Assembly: GCA_016710385.1 (NCBI GenBank)
Contig: JADJVX010000021.1
Span: 62,001-126,000, forward strand
Length of the DNA: 64,000 nt
Source of the DNA: Actinomycetales bacterium
Lineage (GTDB): Bacteria; Actinomycetota; Actinomycetes; Actinomycetales; Dermatophilaceae
Reading direction: 5' to 3'
Below, in pieces: positions 48,072-56,975 of this stretch. The translations under genes and the position numbers were made by a program. A model generated the notes under the pieces. That model did no database searches and was not told the origin of the DNA. It was given only the letters and a program-made list of their open reading frames with translations. The first letter of the stretch is position 1, and every line of letters starts with the position of its first letter.

Positions 48072-49474
48072 GACAGAGCCCCGCAGGGTGGTGGGCTTTG
48101 AGGTGGTCCTCGGTGCCCTACTCGCCGCTGTTGATGGCGGCGTGTGTACCAGTATCCACGGCATTGTTGAGCAGCGCCATGGACTCTTCTGAGAGGTAAC
48201 GGCGGTCGCCGGCGATCCATTCGTCGTGCATGTCGATCAGGACCGCGCCAACGAGGCGGATGACGGCGGCGGCGTTGGGGAAGATCCCGACCACGCGGCT
48301 GCGGCGCTTGATCTCCTTGTTGACCCGTTCGAGGGGGTTGGTCGACCAGATCTTGCGCCAGTGGGGCTTGGGGACGCTGGTGAACGCGAGGACTTCGGTC
48401 TTGGCCTCGTCCATCAGCGGTCCGACTTTCGGGAAGGACTTGCCGAGCTGGTCGCGGACCTCGTCCCATGCCTTGCTGACGGACTCGGGGTCGGGTTGGG
48501 CGAAGATCGTGCGGAACACCGCGGCGACCATGTCGGCGTGGCTCTTGGGGACGTGAGCCAAGAGGTTACGGGCGAAGTGGACGCGGCACCGTTGGTGTGC
48601 CGAGCCCTGGAAGGAGCGCCTGAGTGCCTTGACCAGGCCGCAGTGTTGGTCGCTGATGACCAGCTGCACGCCGGCCAGGCCGCGCTGTTTGAGGCTGAGC
48701 AGGAAGCTGCGCCAGAACGTCTCGTCCTCGCTGTCCCCGACATCGAGCCCGAGCACCTCCCGGGAGCCGTTAGCGGCGATCCCGTGGCCACCACGACCGC
48801 CATCGAGACGACTTGGCCGCCCTTGCCGGGCTTGTTGCGGACGTGGAGATAGGTCGCGTCGAGGTAGACGTAGGGGAACTCGATGTGGTCCAGGGTCCGC
48901 GTGCGGAACTCCCCGACCGACTCGTCGAGCTGTTCGCAGATCCGAGAGACCTCAGACTTGCTGATCCCGGAGTCGGCGCCGAGCGTGACGACCAGGTCAT
49001 CGACGCTGCGGGTCGAGATGCCGTGCACGTAGGCCTCCATCACCACCGCGTACAGCGCCTGGTCGATGCGACGGCGGGGTTCGAGGATGGAGGGGAAGAA
49101 TGAACCCTTGCGCAGCTTGGGGATCCGCAGCTGGACATCGCCCGCCTTCGTCGTCAACAGCTTGGGACGCGTGCCGTTGCGTTCGGTCACGCGGTCCTGC
49201 GTGCGCTCGTAGCGCTGCGCGCCGATCACGCCCGCAGCCTCGTGCTCGACGAGCTCTTGGAGCACGGTGCGGACCGACTCGCGGATCATGTCGACGCCGT
49301 CGCCGGTGCGGAAGGCCTCCAGCAACTCGGACAGGGCAGACTGGGACAAGGCCATCGGTGGTCTCCTTCAGTGCGTGACTTGGTCGTTTCACACCGAAGA
49401 TCCCGCCGATGGCCGCCTACTTCACGCAGCCCCGCCGTCGACCCTCAAAGCCCACCACTCCACGGGACTCTCCT
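48072..49474 (-). mobile_element. IS256-family insertion sequence
   Basis: The element is 1403 bp with imperfect 32-bp terminal inverted repeats (25 of 32 matching, ungapped), whose inner 16 bases GTGGTGGGCTTTGAGG are identical (48088-48103 and complement at 49443-49458). It is flanked by the 8-bp duplication TGGTCTAG and holds one transposase gene on the minus strand. It separates two formerly overlapping genes without breaking either. Confidence 0.92.
48118..49355 (-). pseudogene. IS256-family transposase, one-base frameshift
   Basis: The joined product is about 412 residues. Catalytic residues can be placed: FPYVYLDATYLHVR (first Asp), LVISDQHCGLVKALR (second Asp) and STNPLERVNKEIKRRSR (Glu). 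The frame breaks at the CCC of 48781-48783 (plus strand); one more C gives VATGIAANGSREVLGLDVGD. This is either a sequencing indel or natural inactivation. Confidence 0.88.
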
Positions 49475-49482
49475 TGGTCTAG
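49475..49482. repeat. Right target-site duplication of the IS
   Basis: Second copy of TGGTCTAG; its last G is the first base of the following GTG start. Confidence 0.8.
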
Positions 49483-50339
49483 TGAGCCACCTGCGGCTCA
49501 AGGCAACCCTCGTCGGGCTCGCGCTCTGCTGTCTGCATGCACCCCCTGGCTGGGCAGACGTTGGCGGTAGCTACGGGGACGACGGCGCGACCGTGCGCAT
49601 GAACGAAGAGGAGACGGCCGCGTTGCCGACAACGGCTCAAGTTGCCGGTTCGACGGTCCGGTATGTCTATGACTTCCGGGTGCACTGCGACCAGTCGGCG
49701 GCGGGTGCAGTTGAGAACAACTGCCGGGCGGCGATCATGGCCTGCGACGGGACCAACGGTCCGGGGCCGTTGACCGATGTCCTCCGGCGTGAGGTCTCCG
49801 CGGCTGGCGTTGCGGGGCCATGGCGGCTGATCGGCACGACGTGCTATCCGCCGGCGTCGATCCGACCCCAGGTGACCCTGACCATGATCCGCAACGCTTT
49901 CCACCTCACGCCGTGGGCCAAGCCGGTCGTCGACACCCAGCCAGCGGGGAATGTCACCTTGGTGAATCTCAAGACCTACTACCGCATCGTGTGGTCGACC
50001 GACGGTTTCCAGCCAGGCGAGGTCAACGTCATCGACCCCACGACGATGCTCGGGCACCGAGTCGAGATCCGCCCCAGAGCGCAGAGCTACAGCTACAACT
50101 TCGGTGACGGCCAGTCCTCTGGACCGACGATGTCGGAGGGTGGCGTCTACCCGACCGGAGACGTCGTCCACCGGTACCCGAAGGCCGGCCAGTACGTCGT
50201 GAGCGTCACCACGACGTGGAGCGCCGACTTCCGGGTGGACGGCGGGGCTTGGGCGCCGATTCCTGATTCTGTGGTCGTGCCAGGCCCGGACACCACCGTC
50301 ACCGTGAAGGCCGCAAGGGGCGTCCTGGTCAACGAGTGA
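49482..50339 (+). CDS. Secreted protein with PKD-like domain
   Basis: The 285-residue protein has a signal peptide (KATLVGLALCCLHAPPGWAD, probable cut after Ala) and no other membrane segment. The middle is Cys-containing and unrecognised (VHCDQSAAGAVENNC). The C-terminal 110 residues include YNFGDGQSSGPTM and VVHRYPKAGQYVVSVTTTW, the PKD-fold signature. GTG 49482 overlaps the original stop of the lipoprotein gene (TAGTG), so the two once formed a coupled pair; its promoter may now be lost or supplied by the IS. It lacks the GTATGCCG motif. Confidence 0.7.
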   Translation: MSHLRLKATLVGLALCCLHAPPGWADVGGSYGDDGATVRMNEEETAALPTTAQVAGSTVRYVYDFRVHCDQSAAGAVENNCRAAIMACDGTNGPGPLTDVLRREVSAAGVAGPWRLIGTTCYPPASIRPQVTLTMIRNAFHLTPWAKPVVDTQPAGNVTLVNLKTYYRIVWSTDGFQPGEVNVIDPTTMLGHRVEIRPRAQSYSYNFGDGQSSGPTMSEGGVYPTGDVVHRYPKAGQYVVSVTTTWSADFRVDGGAWAPIPDSVVVPGPDTTVTVKAARGVLVNE

Positions 50340-50396
50340 CCACTTGAGCGCCCACGTTCAGGATCATGCTCAGGGTCTCGTCACCCCGAGAAGCGG

Positions 50397-51068
50397 CTAT
50401 TCGGCCGAATCCACCATGGTCGGTGCCGGAGGGGTCATCCCGAGGGATTCGACGATGTTTGCCTGCCCCTCCCGCAACCGGTAGGTCGCCCCGACGATGG
50501 CCAGGGTGCCTGCGGCGAGCTTGTCAGCGACGACTGTCGAGCGCGACGCCAACAACCACGCGGTATTCCGGACATGCTCGGCTTCGATCTCGTAGGTCGA
50601 CGTCTCGCCGCGTTTGCGAGCCGCCAACACGCTGGGCGTGACCCGCTCGACGATGTCGCGGATGTAGCCCGTGGGCATGTCGCCGGTCTCGACAGCGGTG
50701 ACGGCAGCCTTGATCGCGCCGCAGGAGTCGTGACCCAGCACGACGACAAGGTGCACATCGAGCATCCCGACGGCGAACTCGATCGAGCCGATGACACTGG
50801 AGTCGATGACGTGCCCAGCGGTCCGGACGACGAAGAGATCGCCCAGGCCCTGGTCGAAGATGATCTCGGCGGCCACTCGGGAGTCGGCGCAGCCGAAGAA
50901 GACCGCGAAGGGCATCTGCTTGTTGGCCAACCGGTGCCGCAACTGCACGTCCTGGTGCGGGTGGGCGCGTTCGCCGGCCATGAAGCGGATGTTGCCGGCC
51001 TCAAGGCAGGCCCAGGCCTCCTGCGGGGTCGAGGGGCGCGTGCCGGGCTGTGCGCGGTGCCGTTCCAT
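50397..51068 (-). CDS. Beta-class carbonic anhydrase
   Basis: The 223-residue enzyme interconverts CO2 and bicarbonate. Zinc ligands are Cys60 (FFGCADSRV, with the Asp62-Arg64 dyad), His113 and Cys116 (VLGHDSCGAIKAA). It starts ATG after GGGAGA, 42 bases downstream of the fumarase gene on the same strand, so the two may be co-transcribed. Confidence 0.94.
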   Translation of the reverse strand: MERHRAQPGTRPSTPQEAWACLEAGNIRFMAGERAHPHQDVQLRHRLANKQMPFAVFFGCADSRVAAEIIFDQGLGDLFVVRTAGHVIDSSVIGSIEFAVGMLDVHLVVVLGHDSCGAIKAAVTAVETGDMPTGYIRDIVERVTPSVLAARKRGETSTYEIEAEHVRNTAWLLASRSTVVADKLAAGTLAIVGATYRLREGQANIVESLGMTPPAPTMVDSAE

Positions 51069-51110
51069 GGGTCTCCCTCGGTGGTGCGGGCCAGCCGGGT
51101 CGAACCGACT

Positions 51111-52832
51111 CTATGACAGGCCGGGCCGCGCTGTGATGGTGAGCACCGACGGAGCGGTGACCGAGGCGAAAAAGTCGTTGCCCTTGTCGTCGACGACAAC
51201 GAAAGCCGGGAAGTCCTCGACCTCGATCTTCCACACGGCTTCCATGCCGAGCTCGGGGTATTCCAGCACCTCGACACTCTTGATGCAGTCTTGGGCCAGC
51301 CGAGCTGCCGGGCCGCCGATCGAGCCCAGGTAGAAGCCGCCGTGCCGGGCGCAGGCGTCGGTGACCTGCTGTCCACGGTTGCCCTTGGCGAGCATGACCA
51401 TCGATCCGCCAGCGGCCTGGAACTGGTCGACATACGAGTCCATGCGCCCGGCCGTCGTGGGCCCGAAGGACCCCGATGCCATGCCCTGCGGGGTCTTGGC
51501 CGGGCCGGCGTAGTAGACCGGGTGGTTCTTGAGGTAATCCGGCATCGGCTCGCCCGCGTCGAGGCGCTCTTTGATCTTGGCGTGCGCGATGTCGCGGGCC
51601 ACGACGAGGGTGCCGGTCAGCGAGAGCCGGGTCTTGACCGGGTGCTGGGTGAGTTCGGCGAGGATCTCGGGCATCGGCCGGCGCAGGTCGATCTTGACCA
51701 CGTCCGCTTCCGCCTCCTGCGCGCCCTCGGCCGCGCGGAGCTGCTCCGGGGTGGTCTCGGGCAGATGGTGGCCGGGTTCGAACTCGAGCTGTTCGATGAA
51801 GACCCCCTCGGGAGTGATCTTGCCCAGGCACTGCCGGTCGGCCGAGCAGGAAATCGCGACCGCGACCGGCAGCGAGGCGCCGTGTCGCGGCAGCCGGATG
51901 ACCCGCACGTCGTGACAGAAGTACTTGCCGCCGAATTGCGCGCCGATCCCGAAATTGCGGGTCAGCTCAAGGATCTGCTCCTCCAGCTCCACGTCCCGGA
52001 ACCCGTGCCCGGTCGCGGCATCGCCGGAGGTGGGGATCTGGTCGAGGTATTTCGCCGACGCGTATTTCGCTGTCTTGAGCGCGTATTCGGCGCTGGTGCC
52101 ACCGATGACGACAGCGAGATGATAGGGCGGGCAGGCTGCAGTGCCCAGGCTGCGCAGCTTCTCGTCGAGGAACTTCACCATGGCGGTGGGGTTCAGGATG
52201 GCCTTGGTCTCTTGATAGAGGTAGCTCTTGTTGGCCGAGCCGCCGCCCTTGGCCATGAAGAGGAACTTGTATGCCGTCTCGTGTCCGGTTTCGGTGTCGG
52301 AGTAGAGCTCGATCTGCGCCGGGAGATTGGACCCGGTGTTGCGCTCGTCCCACATGGTGACCGGTGCCATCTGGCTGTAGCGCAGGTTGAGCCGCGTATA
52401 GGCGTCGAAGATGCCCTCGCTCAGCGCGCGCTCGTCGTCGCCGTCGGTGAGCACGTGCTGGCCGCGCTTGCCCATGACGATGGCGCTGCCGGTGTCCTGA
52501 CACATCGGCAACACGCCGCCGGCTGCAATGTTGGCGTTCTTGAGCAGGTCGAGCGCGACGAACTTGTCGTTGTTGCTTGCCTCCGGGTCATCAAGGATCC
52601 GGCGTAACTGCGCCAGGTGCGCCGGGCGCAGGTAATGGGCGATGTCATGCATGGCGGTCTCGGCCAGCAGCCGCAAAGCCTCGGGGGCGACCTGCAGGAA
52701 GCGCCGGCCGGCCAGAGCGCCCTCGCCCTCGACCACGCTGATCCCCTCGGTCGTCAACAGTCGCCACGGGGTCTCCTGAGCTCCATTGCCTCCCGCGCCG
52801 GGAAGCAGTTGCTCGAATGCGAAGTCGGCCAT
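51111..52832 (-). CDS. Fumarate hydratase, class I (iron-sulfur)
   Basis: The 573-residue single-chain enzyme hydrates fumarate to malate. The N-terminal catalytic domain has VLPMCQDTGSAIVMGKRG and NTGSNLPAQIELY, then ISCSADRQCLG; the C-terminal domain has PVYYAGPAKTPQGMASGSFG and MLAKGNRG. The cysteines fit a 4Fe-4S cluster. ATG at 52832 follows AGGAG; the open frame extends upstream but the family start is here. Confidence 0.95.
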   Translation of the reverse strand: MADFAFEQLLPGAGGNGAQETPWRLLTTEGISVVEGEGALAGRRFLQVAPEALRLLAETAMHDIAHYLRPAHLAQLRRILDDPEASNNDKFVALDLLKNANIAAGGVLPMCQDTGSAIVMGKRGQHVLTDGDDERALSEGIFDAYTRLNLRYSQMAPVTMWDERNTGSNLPAQIELYSDTETGHETAYKFLFMAKGGGSANKSYLYQETKAILNPTAMVKFLDEKLRSLGTAACPPYHLAVVIGGTSAEYALKTAKYASAKYLDQIPTSGDAATGHGFRDVELEEQILELTRNFGIGAQFGGKYFCHDVRVIRLPRHGASLPVAVAISCSADRQCLGKITPEGVFIEQLEFEPGHHLPETTPEQLRAAEGAQEAEADVVKIDLRRPMPEILAELTQHPVKTRLSLTGTLVVARDIAHAKIKERLDAGEPMPDYLKNHPVYYAGPAKTPQGMASGSFGPTTAGRMDSYVDQFQAAGGSMVMLAKGNRGQQVTDACARHGGFYLGSIGGPAARLAQDCIKSVEVLEYPELGMEAVWKIEVEDFPAFVVVDDKGNDFFASVTAPSVLTITARPGLS

Positions 52833-53031
52833 GGTGTTTCTCCTGAGGACGGCGGCACAGGGGCACGGCGGTCGGGTCCGAGCCCGGGTGGGTCGGTCGC
52901 GACGGCGCGTTCCCAGCATAGGAGCGCGGGCCGCACGGTCACCGCCCAGGACGGGCAGCGCGGCGTATGCCGTGCGCCACGCCATCGGGACATACAGTTG
53001 CGGCATTTCCCACGACGCAAGGAGAACGGCC

Positions 53032-53439
53032 ATGAGCGACTGGAACCGGGGGATCATCGAGGAGTTCCGCGCCAACGAGGGCCGGGTGGGCGGGCCGTTC
53101 GCTGGAGCGCCGTTGTTGCTCTTGCACACGGTCGGCGCGAAGAGCGGCCAGGAACGGGTCAACCCGATGATGTATCAGGACCTCGGGGACGGCAGCCTGG
53201 CGGTGTTCGCTTCGTATGCCGGGTTGGACGTCAACCCCGCGTGGTTCCACAATCTTGTGGCCCATCCCGAGGTGTCGGCGGAGGTCGGCACCGAGACCCG
53301 GAACTTCCTGGCCCGGGTGGCCGCCCCGGCCGAGCGCGAACCGATCTGGACCACGCAGAAGGCCGACTACCCCGGCTTTGCCGACTATGAAGCCAAGACC
53401 GACCGAGAGATCCCAGTCGTCATCCTCGACCCCCGCTGA
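53032..53439 (+). CDS. Deazaflavin (F420)-dependent oxidoreductase family protein
   Basis: The 135-residue protein has the Ddn-type pattern: LLLHTVGAKSGQERVNPMMY, NPAWFHNLVAHPEVSAEVG and the late PGFADYEAKTDREIPVVIL. Members bind F420H2 or related flavins and reduce varied compounds; the substrate here is unknown. ATG follows AAGGAGAACGGCC. It is divergent from the fumarase gene. Confidence 0.88.
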   Translation: MSDWNRGIIEEFRANEGRVGGPFAGAPLLLLHTVGAKSGQERVNPMMYQDLGDGSLAVFASYAGLDVNPAWFHNLVAHPEVSAEVGTETRNFLARVAAPAEREPIWTTQKADYPGFADYEAKTDREIPVVILDPR

Positions 53440-53475
53440 CCCTCCCGGCCCGGGCCGACACACGGAGTCAACCGG

Positions 53476-54414
53476 TCAGGCGCCGATCTCGGCGCGGCTC
53501 GGGGCGTAGGCGCCGGTGCGAGCCACGGTCGCGGAGGACGTCGCCAGCGCACGGTCGATCGACGGGCGGATGTCATCGATGCCGGCCGCTGCCAGACGCT
53601 CCCGCGCCGCGAGGCTGCCGAGATAGCCGGAGTCGAGCAGCCCCGACACCAATCCCGCCATGAACGAGTCACCCGCTCCCACGGTGTCGATGACCTCCAC
53701 CGGGCGGGCCGCGACCGTGGTGACCTCCCCGGGAGCCGCCGACCGCACGGCATACAGGGCGCCCTTGCCCCCGCGGGTGATGACTGCGAGCGAGGGGCCG
53801 GCGTCGAGCCATGCCCGGAGCACGTCCGGCTGGTAGCTGCCGGGGTAGAGCCACTGGATGTCTTCGTCGCTGGCCTTGACCACGTCGCTCAACGCGAGGA
53901 TCGCCTCGACGCGCTCGCGCACCTGGTCGGGCGATCCCATGAGTGTGGGGCGCATGTTGGGGTCATAAGACACCGTGCCCCGCTGGCGCAGGGTGCGCAC
54001 CGCGTCGAGGACTTGAGTGCCGCCCGGCTCGATGGTCGCGGCGATGCTTCCGGTGTGGACATGGCCGACGGGATCGATGCCGGCGAGGTCGGGCACCGAC
54101 CAGGTCAGGTCGAAGTGGTAGGTGGCTTGACCCTGAGCGTCGAGAGTGGCCTGCGCGACCGAGGTGTGGACCGCGGCATCGCTGCCCTCGACAAGCCGCA
54201 CCGACCGAGCCGCACATGCGGCAGCGATGCGAGCGCCCCGCTCATCCGGGCCGAACCACGTCGCCAGGCGCACGTCATGGCCAAGCGACCCCAGGCCGAA
54301 GGCCACATTTGCCGGGCTGCCGCCCACGTGCTCGGCCGGGTCGCTGCCCGCGCGGCGCACAGCGTCGATGAGGGCCTCGCCGATGACAAGGACGGCGGAA
54401 TCCGAATGGCTCAC
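53476..54414 (-). CDS. PfkB-family carbohydrate kinase, fructokinase-like
   Basis: The 312-residue kinase has LVIGEALIDAVRRAG, the GGSPANVAFGLGSLGHDV substrate motif and DTVGAGDSFMAGLVSGLL with the catalytic Asp. It phosphorylates a sugar, probably fructose by similarity of the N-terminal motif, but the exact sugar is uncertain. GTG 54414 follows CAGGAG. It stands alone. Confidence 0.9.
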   Translation of the reverse strand: MSHSDSAVLVIGEALIDAVRRAGSDPAEHVGGSPANVAFGLGSLGHDVRLATWFGPDERGARIAAACAARSVRLVEGSDAAVHTSVAQATLDAQGQATYHFDLTWSVPDLAGIDPVGHVHTGSIAATIEPGGTQVLDAVRTLRQRGTVSYDPNMRPTLMGSPDQVRERVEAILALSDVVKASDEDIQWLYPGSYQPDVLRAWLDAGPSLAVITRGGKGALYAVRSAAPGEVTTVAARPVEVIDTVGAGDSFMAGLVSGLLDSGYLGSLAARERLAAAGIDDIRPSIDRALATSSATVARTGAYAPSRAEIGA

Positions 54415-54566
54415 GGTGACTCCTGGGATCGGGGCGCTGGTCCAACCCTAGAGTCGCGCGCCGATCCAGCGCGCGGCGGCTCACGAAGTGGCCCATCGAA
54501 TGCCTCACCCGGCCTCGACCCGGGCCTGGTTTGGTCTCTCGGGTCGCGATCGGCGACCATGGCCAG

Positions 54567-55139
54567 GTGACGACGACCCCTGCGCCTCCCGTGCCACCTT
54601 CGCCTCCGCGCAGCCGCTATTCGATGGGGTCGCTCGCCAACATGGGACGGTCGCTGTTCGTCATTCTCGTGCTCGTCGGCGGGTTGGTGGCGATCGTGCC
54701 GCGGGTGTCCGAGGTCCGGCAGCCAGCCGTCGACGCGGCCGCCGTGGTCGGGTATGCCGTGAAGTCCACCGGCACGCCGTTCTGGTTCCCCTCACCGGTG
54801 CCCGACGGGTGGGTGGCGACCAACGCCCGGTATGCCGGGTCAACAGACTCCGTGCCGACCTGGCAGGCCGGGTGGACCACGCCAGACGACCGGTATTTCT
54901 CCCTTGCCCAGGCCAAGGACGCCACCTCCGGCTGGTTGGCGTCGGCGACGAACAAGGCCAAGGCCACCGGGTCGACCCAGATCGCCGGTCGCACCTGGAC
55001 GACCTACGTCGATGACCGCAAGCAGGCGATCATGTCGTCGGCCTCGGATGGGCTGACCACCGTGGTCGCGACGACTGGGTCGATGGAGGACCTATCCGGG
55101 TTCGTGACCCGACTTGGCCCGGCGCAACCATCCGGCTGA
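54567..55139 (+). CDS. DUF4245 membrane-anchored protein
   Basis: About 190 residues: a Pro-rich start, one transmembrane segment (SLFVILVLVGGLVAIVP) and an external domain with FWFPSPVPDGWVATNARY and TWTTYVDDRKQAIM, the DUF4245 pattern. The family is actinobacterial with no known function. GTG 54567 fits a leaderless start (GACCAT six bases ahead). Confidence 0.8.
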   Translation: MTTTPAPPVPPSPPRSRYSMGSLANMGRSLFVILVLVGGLVAIVPRVSEVRQPAVDAAAVVGYAVKSTGTPFWFPSPVPDGWVATNARYAGSTDSVPTWQAGWTTPDDRYFSLAQAKDATSGWLASATNKAKATGSTQIAGRTWTTYVDDRKQAIMSSASDGLTTVVATTGSMEDLSGFVTRLGPAQPSG

Positions 55140-55150
55140 TCCCGCGCACC

Positions 55151-55211
55151 CCGCTGCGCTGTCAGTCCGCTGCGCTGTCAGTCCGCTGCGCTGTCAGTCC
55201 GCTGCGCTGTC
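55151..55211. repeat. 16-bp tandem repeat, 3.8 copies, at the xseB 3' end
   Basis: The unit CCGCTGCGCTGTCAGT is repeated three times exactly plus 13 bases. The xseB stop lies inside the last copies, so slippage there could change the C-terminal residues. It lies just after the DUF4245 stop, between convergent genes. Confidence 0.9.
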
Positions 55212-55430
55212 GCTTAGGGAGGTCGCCGCGTTGATGCGGGCCTGGGCGCCGTCCAGCCAGGCCGTGCAGTGCGCGGCCAAGGCTTCCCCTCGCTGCCACA
55301 GCTGGAGGCTTTCCTCCAAGGGGACCTGTCCGGCCTCGAGGCGCGCGACGATCGCTACCAATTCGTCGCGGGCCTGTTCGTAGCCGAGCGCGGCAATATC
55401 GGCCGGGATCTGAGGTTGGCTGTCGGTCAC
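55194..55430 (-). CDS. xseB: Exodeoxyribonuclease VII small subunit
   Basis: The 78-residue product has GYEQARDELVAIVARLEAGQ, VPLEESLQLWQRGEALAAHC, the XseB pattern. The C-terminal SLSDSAAD and stop come from the 16-bp repeat. GTG 55430 overlaps the xseA stop (GTGA). Confidence 0.93.
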   Translation of the reverse strand: MTDSQPQIPADIAALGYEQARDELVAIVARLEAGQVPLEESLQLWQRGEALAAHCTAWLDGAQARINAATSLSDSAAD

Positions 55431-56839
55431 GGGCGCTCCTGCTTTCGGCGGCGGGTCGATGGTCTGGACGCAGATCTGGGTGCGTCCGGTCGAGTGGGCT
55501 CGGTGATGTGGGGCGTGACCTCAGCGGTTGCGACCTCGGGGGAGGCGACCGTGGCGGGACCGTCCGAGACAGTGACGTCGAAGTCGCCGGTGGCGACGAG
55601 CACCTGCAGCGGCTGTCCAGGCCGCACCTCGGCTGCCTGACGGACCACCTGCCCGCTGAGGTGCCGGACGACGGCATACCCGCGGTCGAGCGTCGACTGA
55701 GGTGAGAGGAGTCGCACTCGCGCCCCGAGGTGGTGGGCGCGGTCGGCCTCGCGAGTCACCCTGGCGCGCAACACTTCCCGGCCGCGAGCGTGGAGCGCGG
55801 CGAGGTGGTCGCGGTGCGGGCGCAGCCATGCGCGCGGGTCGGTGAGGACCGGGCGGGTGCGGGTCGAGAGCAGCAGGCGGCGTTCGGACTCCAGCCGATG
55901 CGCAATGGACCGGCGAGCCCGGTGCCGCAGGGTGAGCACGCGCTCTCGCTCCACCGCCGCGTCGGGCACAACCCGACGCCCAGCATCGGTCGGCGTCGAC
56001 GCCCGCACGTCGGCGACGAAGTCAAGCAGTGGGGTGTCGACCTCGTGACCGATCGCCGACACCACCGGGGTGCGTGCGGCGACGACAGCCCGCAGCAAGG
56101 TCTCGTTGCTGAACGGCAACAACTCTTCGACCGAACCGCCACCTCGGGCGATGACGATGACGTCGACCTCGGGGTGGGCATCGAGTGTGGTCAGGGCCTG
56201 GCACACCTCGGTCACGGTGGTGGTGCCCTGCACAGCCACCTCGCGGATGTCGAATCGCACAGTGGGCCAGCGACGCCGAGCATTCTCGACGACGTCGCGG
56301 GCGGCCGCGCTGTCTCGTCCGGTGACGAGGCCGACGACGCGCGGGAGGAACGGCAAAGGTCGCTTGCGCCGCGGGTCGAATAGCCCTTCCGCCGCGAGCC
56401 GGGCCTTGAGGATCTCGACCCGGGCCAGCAAATCGCCGACTCCGACGGGCCGAATCGAGCGTGCTTCGAGTTGAAGGGTGCCGCGCTTGGCCCAGAACGT
56501 CGGTTTGGCGTGGACGACGACCCGAGCGCCGTCGACGAGCGGGGCACCCATCGCCGCCAGGGCGTGCACCGAGATCGTCACCGACAGCGACATGTCGACC
56601 TCGGGATCGCGCAGGGTGAGGTATGCCGTGCTGGCTCGCTTGGACAACTGGACGACCTGGCCCTCGACCCACAGCGGCACCATCTTGTCGACGTAGTCAC
56701 TGATCTTGAGGGAGAGCACGCGCACCGGCCAGGGTGCCTCGGCGCTGGTGTCGGCGGCCTTTGCCGGCAACTCGCGCCCAGCCGTCGGCGGGCTTGGCGC
56801 GGTGCCCGGGGGCGGACCCAGGCCGAACGGCATACTCAC
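55427..56839 (-). CDS. xseA: Exodeoxyribonuclease VII large subunit
   Basis: About 470 residues: an OB-fold (VWVEGQ-like VPLWVEGQVVQL, AYLTLRDPEVDMSL), the catalytic domain with LPRVVGLVTGRDSAAARDVV and VDVIVIARGGGSVEELLPFS, and a helical C-terminus with STLDRGYAVVRH. The complex degrades single-stranded DNA to oligonucleotides. GTG 56839 lies seven bases after TAGAGT on the minus strand, so it is probably leaderless; ATG 56833 is the alternative. Confidence 0.94.
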   Translation of the reverse strand: MSMPFGLGPPPGTAPSPPTAGRELPAKAADTSAEAPWPVRVLSLKISDYVDKMVPLWVEGQVVQLSKRASTAYLTLRDPEVDMSLSVTISVHALAAMGAPLVDGARVVVHAKPTFWAKRGTLQLEARSIRPVGVGDLLARVEILKARLAAEGLFDPRRKRPLPFLPRVVGLVTGRDSAAARDVVENARRRWPTVRFDIREVAVQGTTTVTEVCQALTTLDAHPEVDVIVIARGGGSVEELLPFSNETLLRAVVAARTPVVSAIGHEVDTPLLDFVADVRASTPTDAGRRVVPDAAVERERVLTLRHRARRSIAHRLESERRLLLSTRTRPVLTDPRAWLRPHRDHLAALHARGREVLRARVTREADRAHHLGARVRLLSPQSTLDRGYAVVRHLSGQVVRQAAEVRPGQPLQVLVATGDFDVTVSDGPATVASPEVATAEVTPHITEPTRPDAPRSASRPSTRRRKQERP

Positions 56840-56846
56840 GGGGTTG

Positions 56847-56852
56847 ACTCTA
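56847..56852 (-). promoter_or_regulatory. -10 hexamer TAGAGT for xseA
   Basis: Seven bases before the GTG start on the minus strand; a leaderless promoter divergent from that of ispH. Confidence 0.5.
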
Positions 56853-56962
56853 GCCACGGGTCGGTACGCGCCCCTGGAAGTCGAACGGCCGGATGGAGGG
56901 CGGATCGTCCGGCCCAGGCGTGGGTGGGCGACGCGGAATCGGCCGCGGTGCAGTCCCGCACG

Positions 56963-56968
56963 TAGCAT
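56963..56968 (+). promoter_or_regulatory. -10 hexamer TAGCAT for ispH
   Basis: Seven bases before ATG 56976. Because it overlaps the in-frame ATG 56967, it favours 56976 as the real start. Confidence 0.5.
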
Positions 56969-56975
56969 GGCTGCC

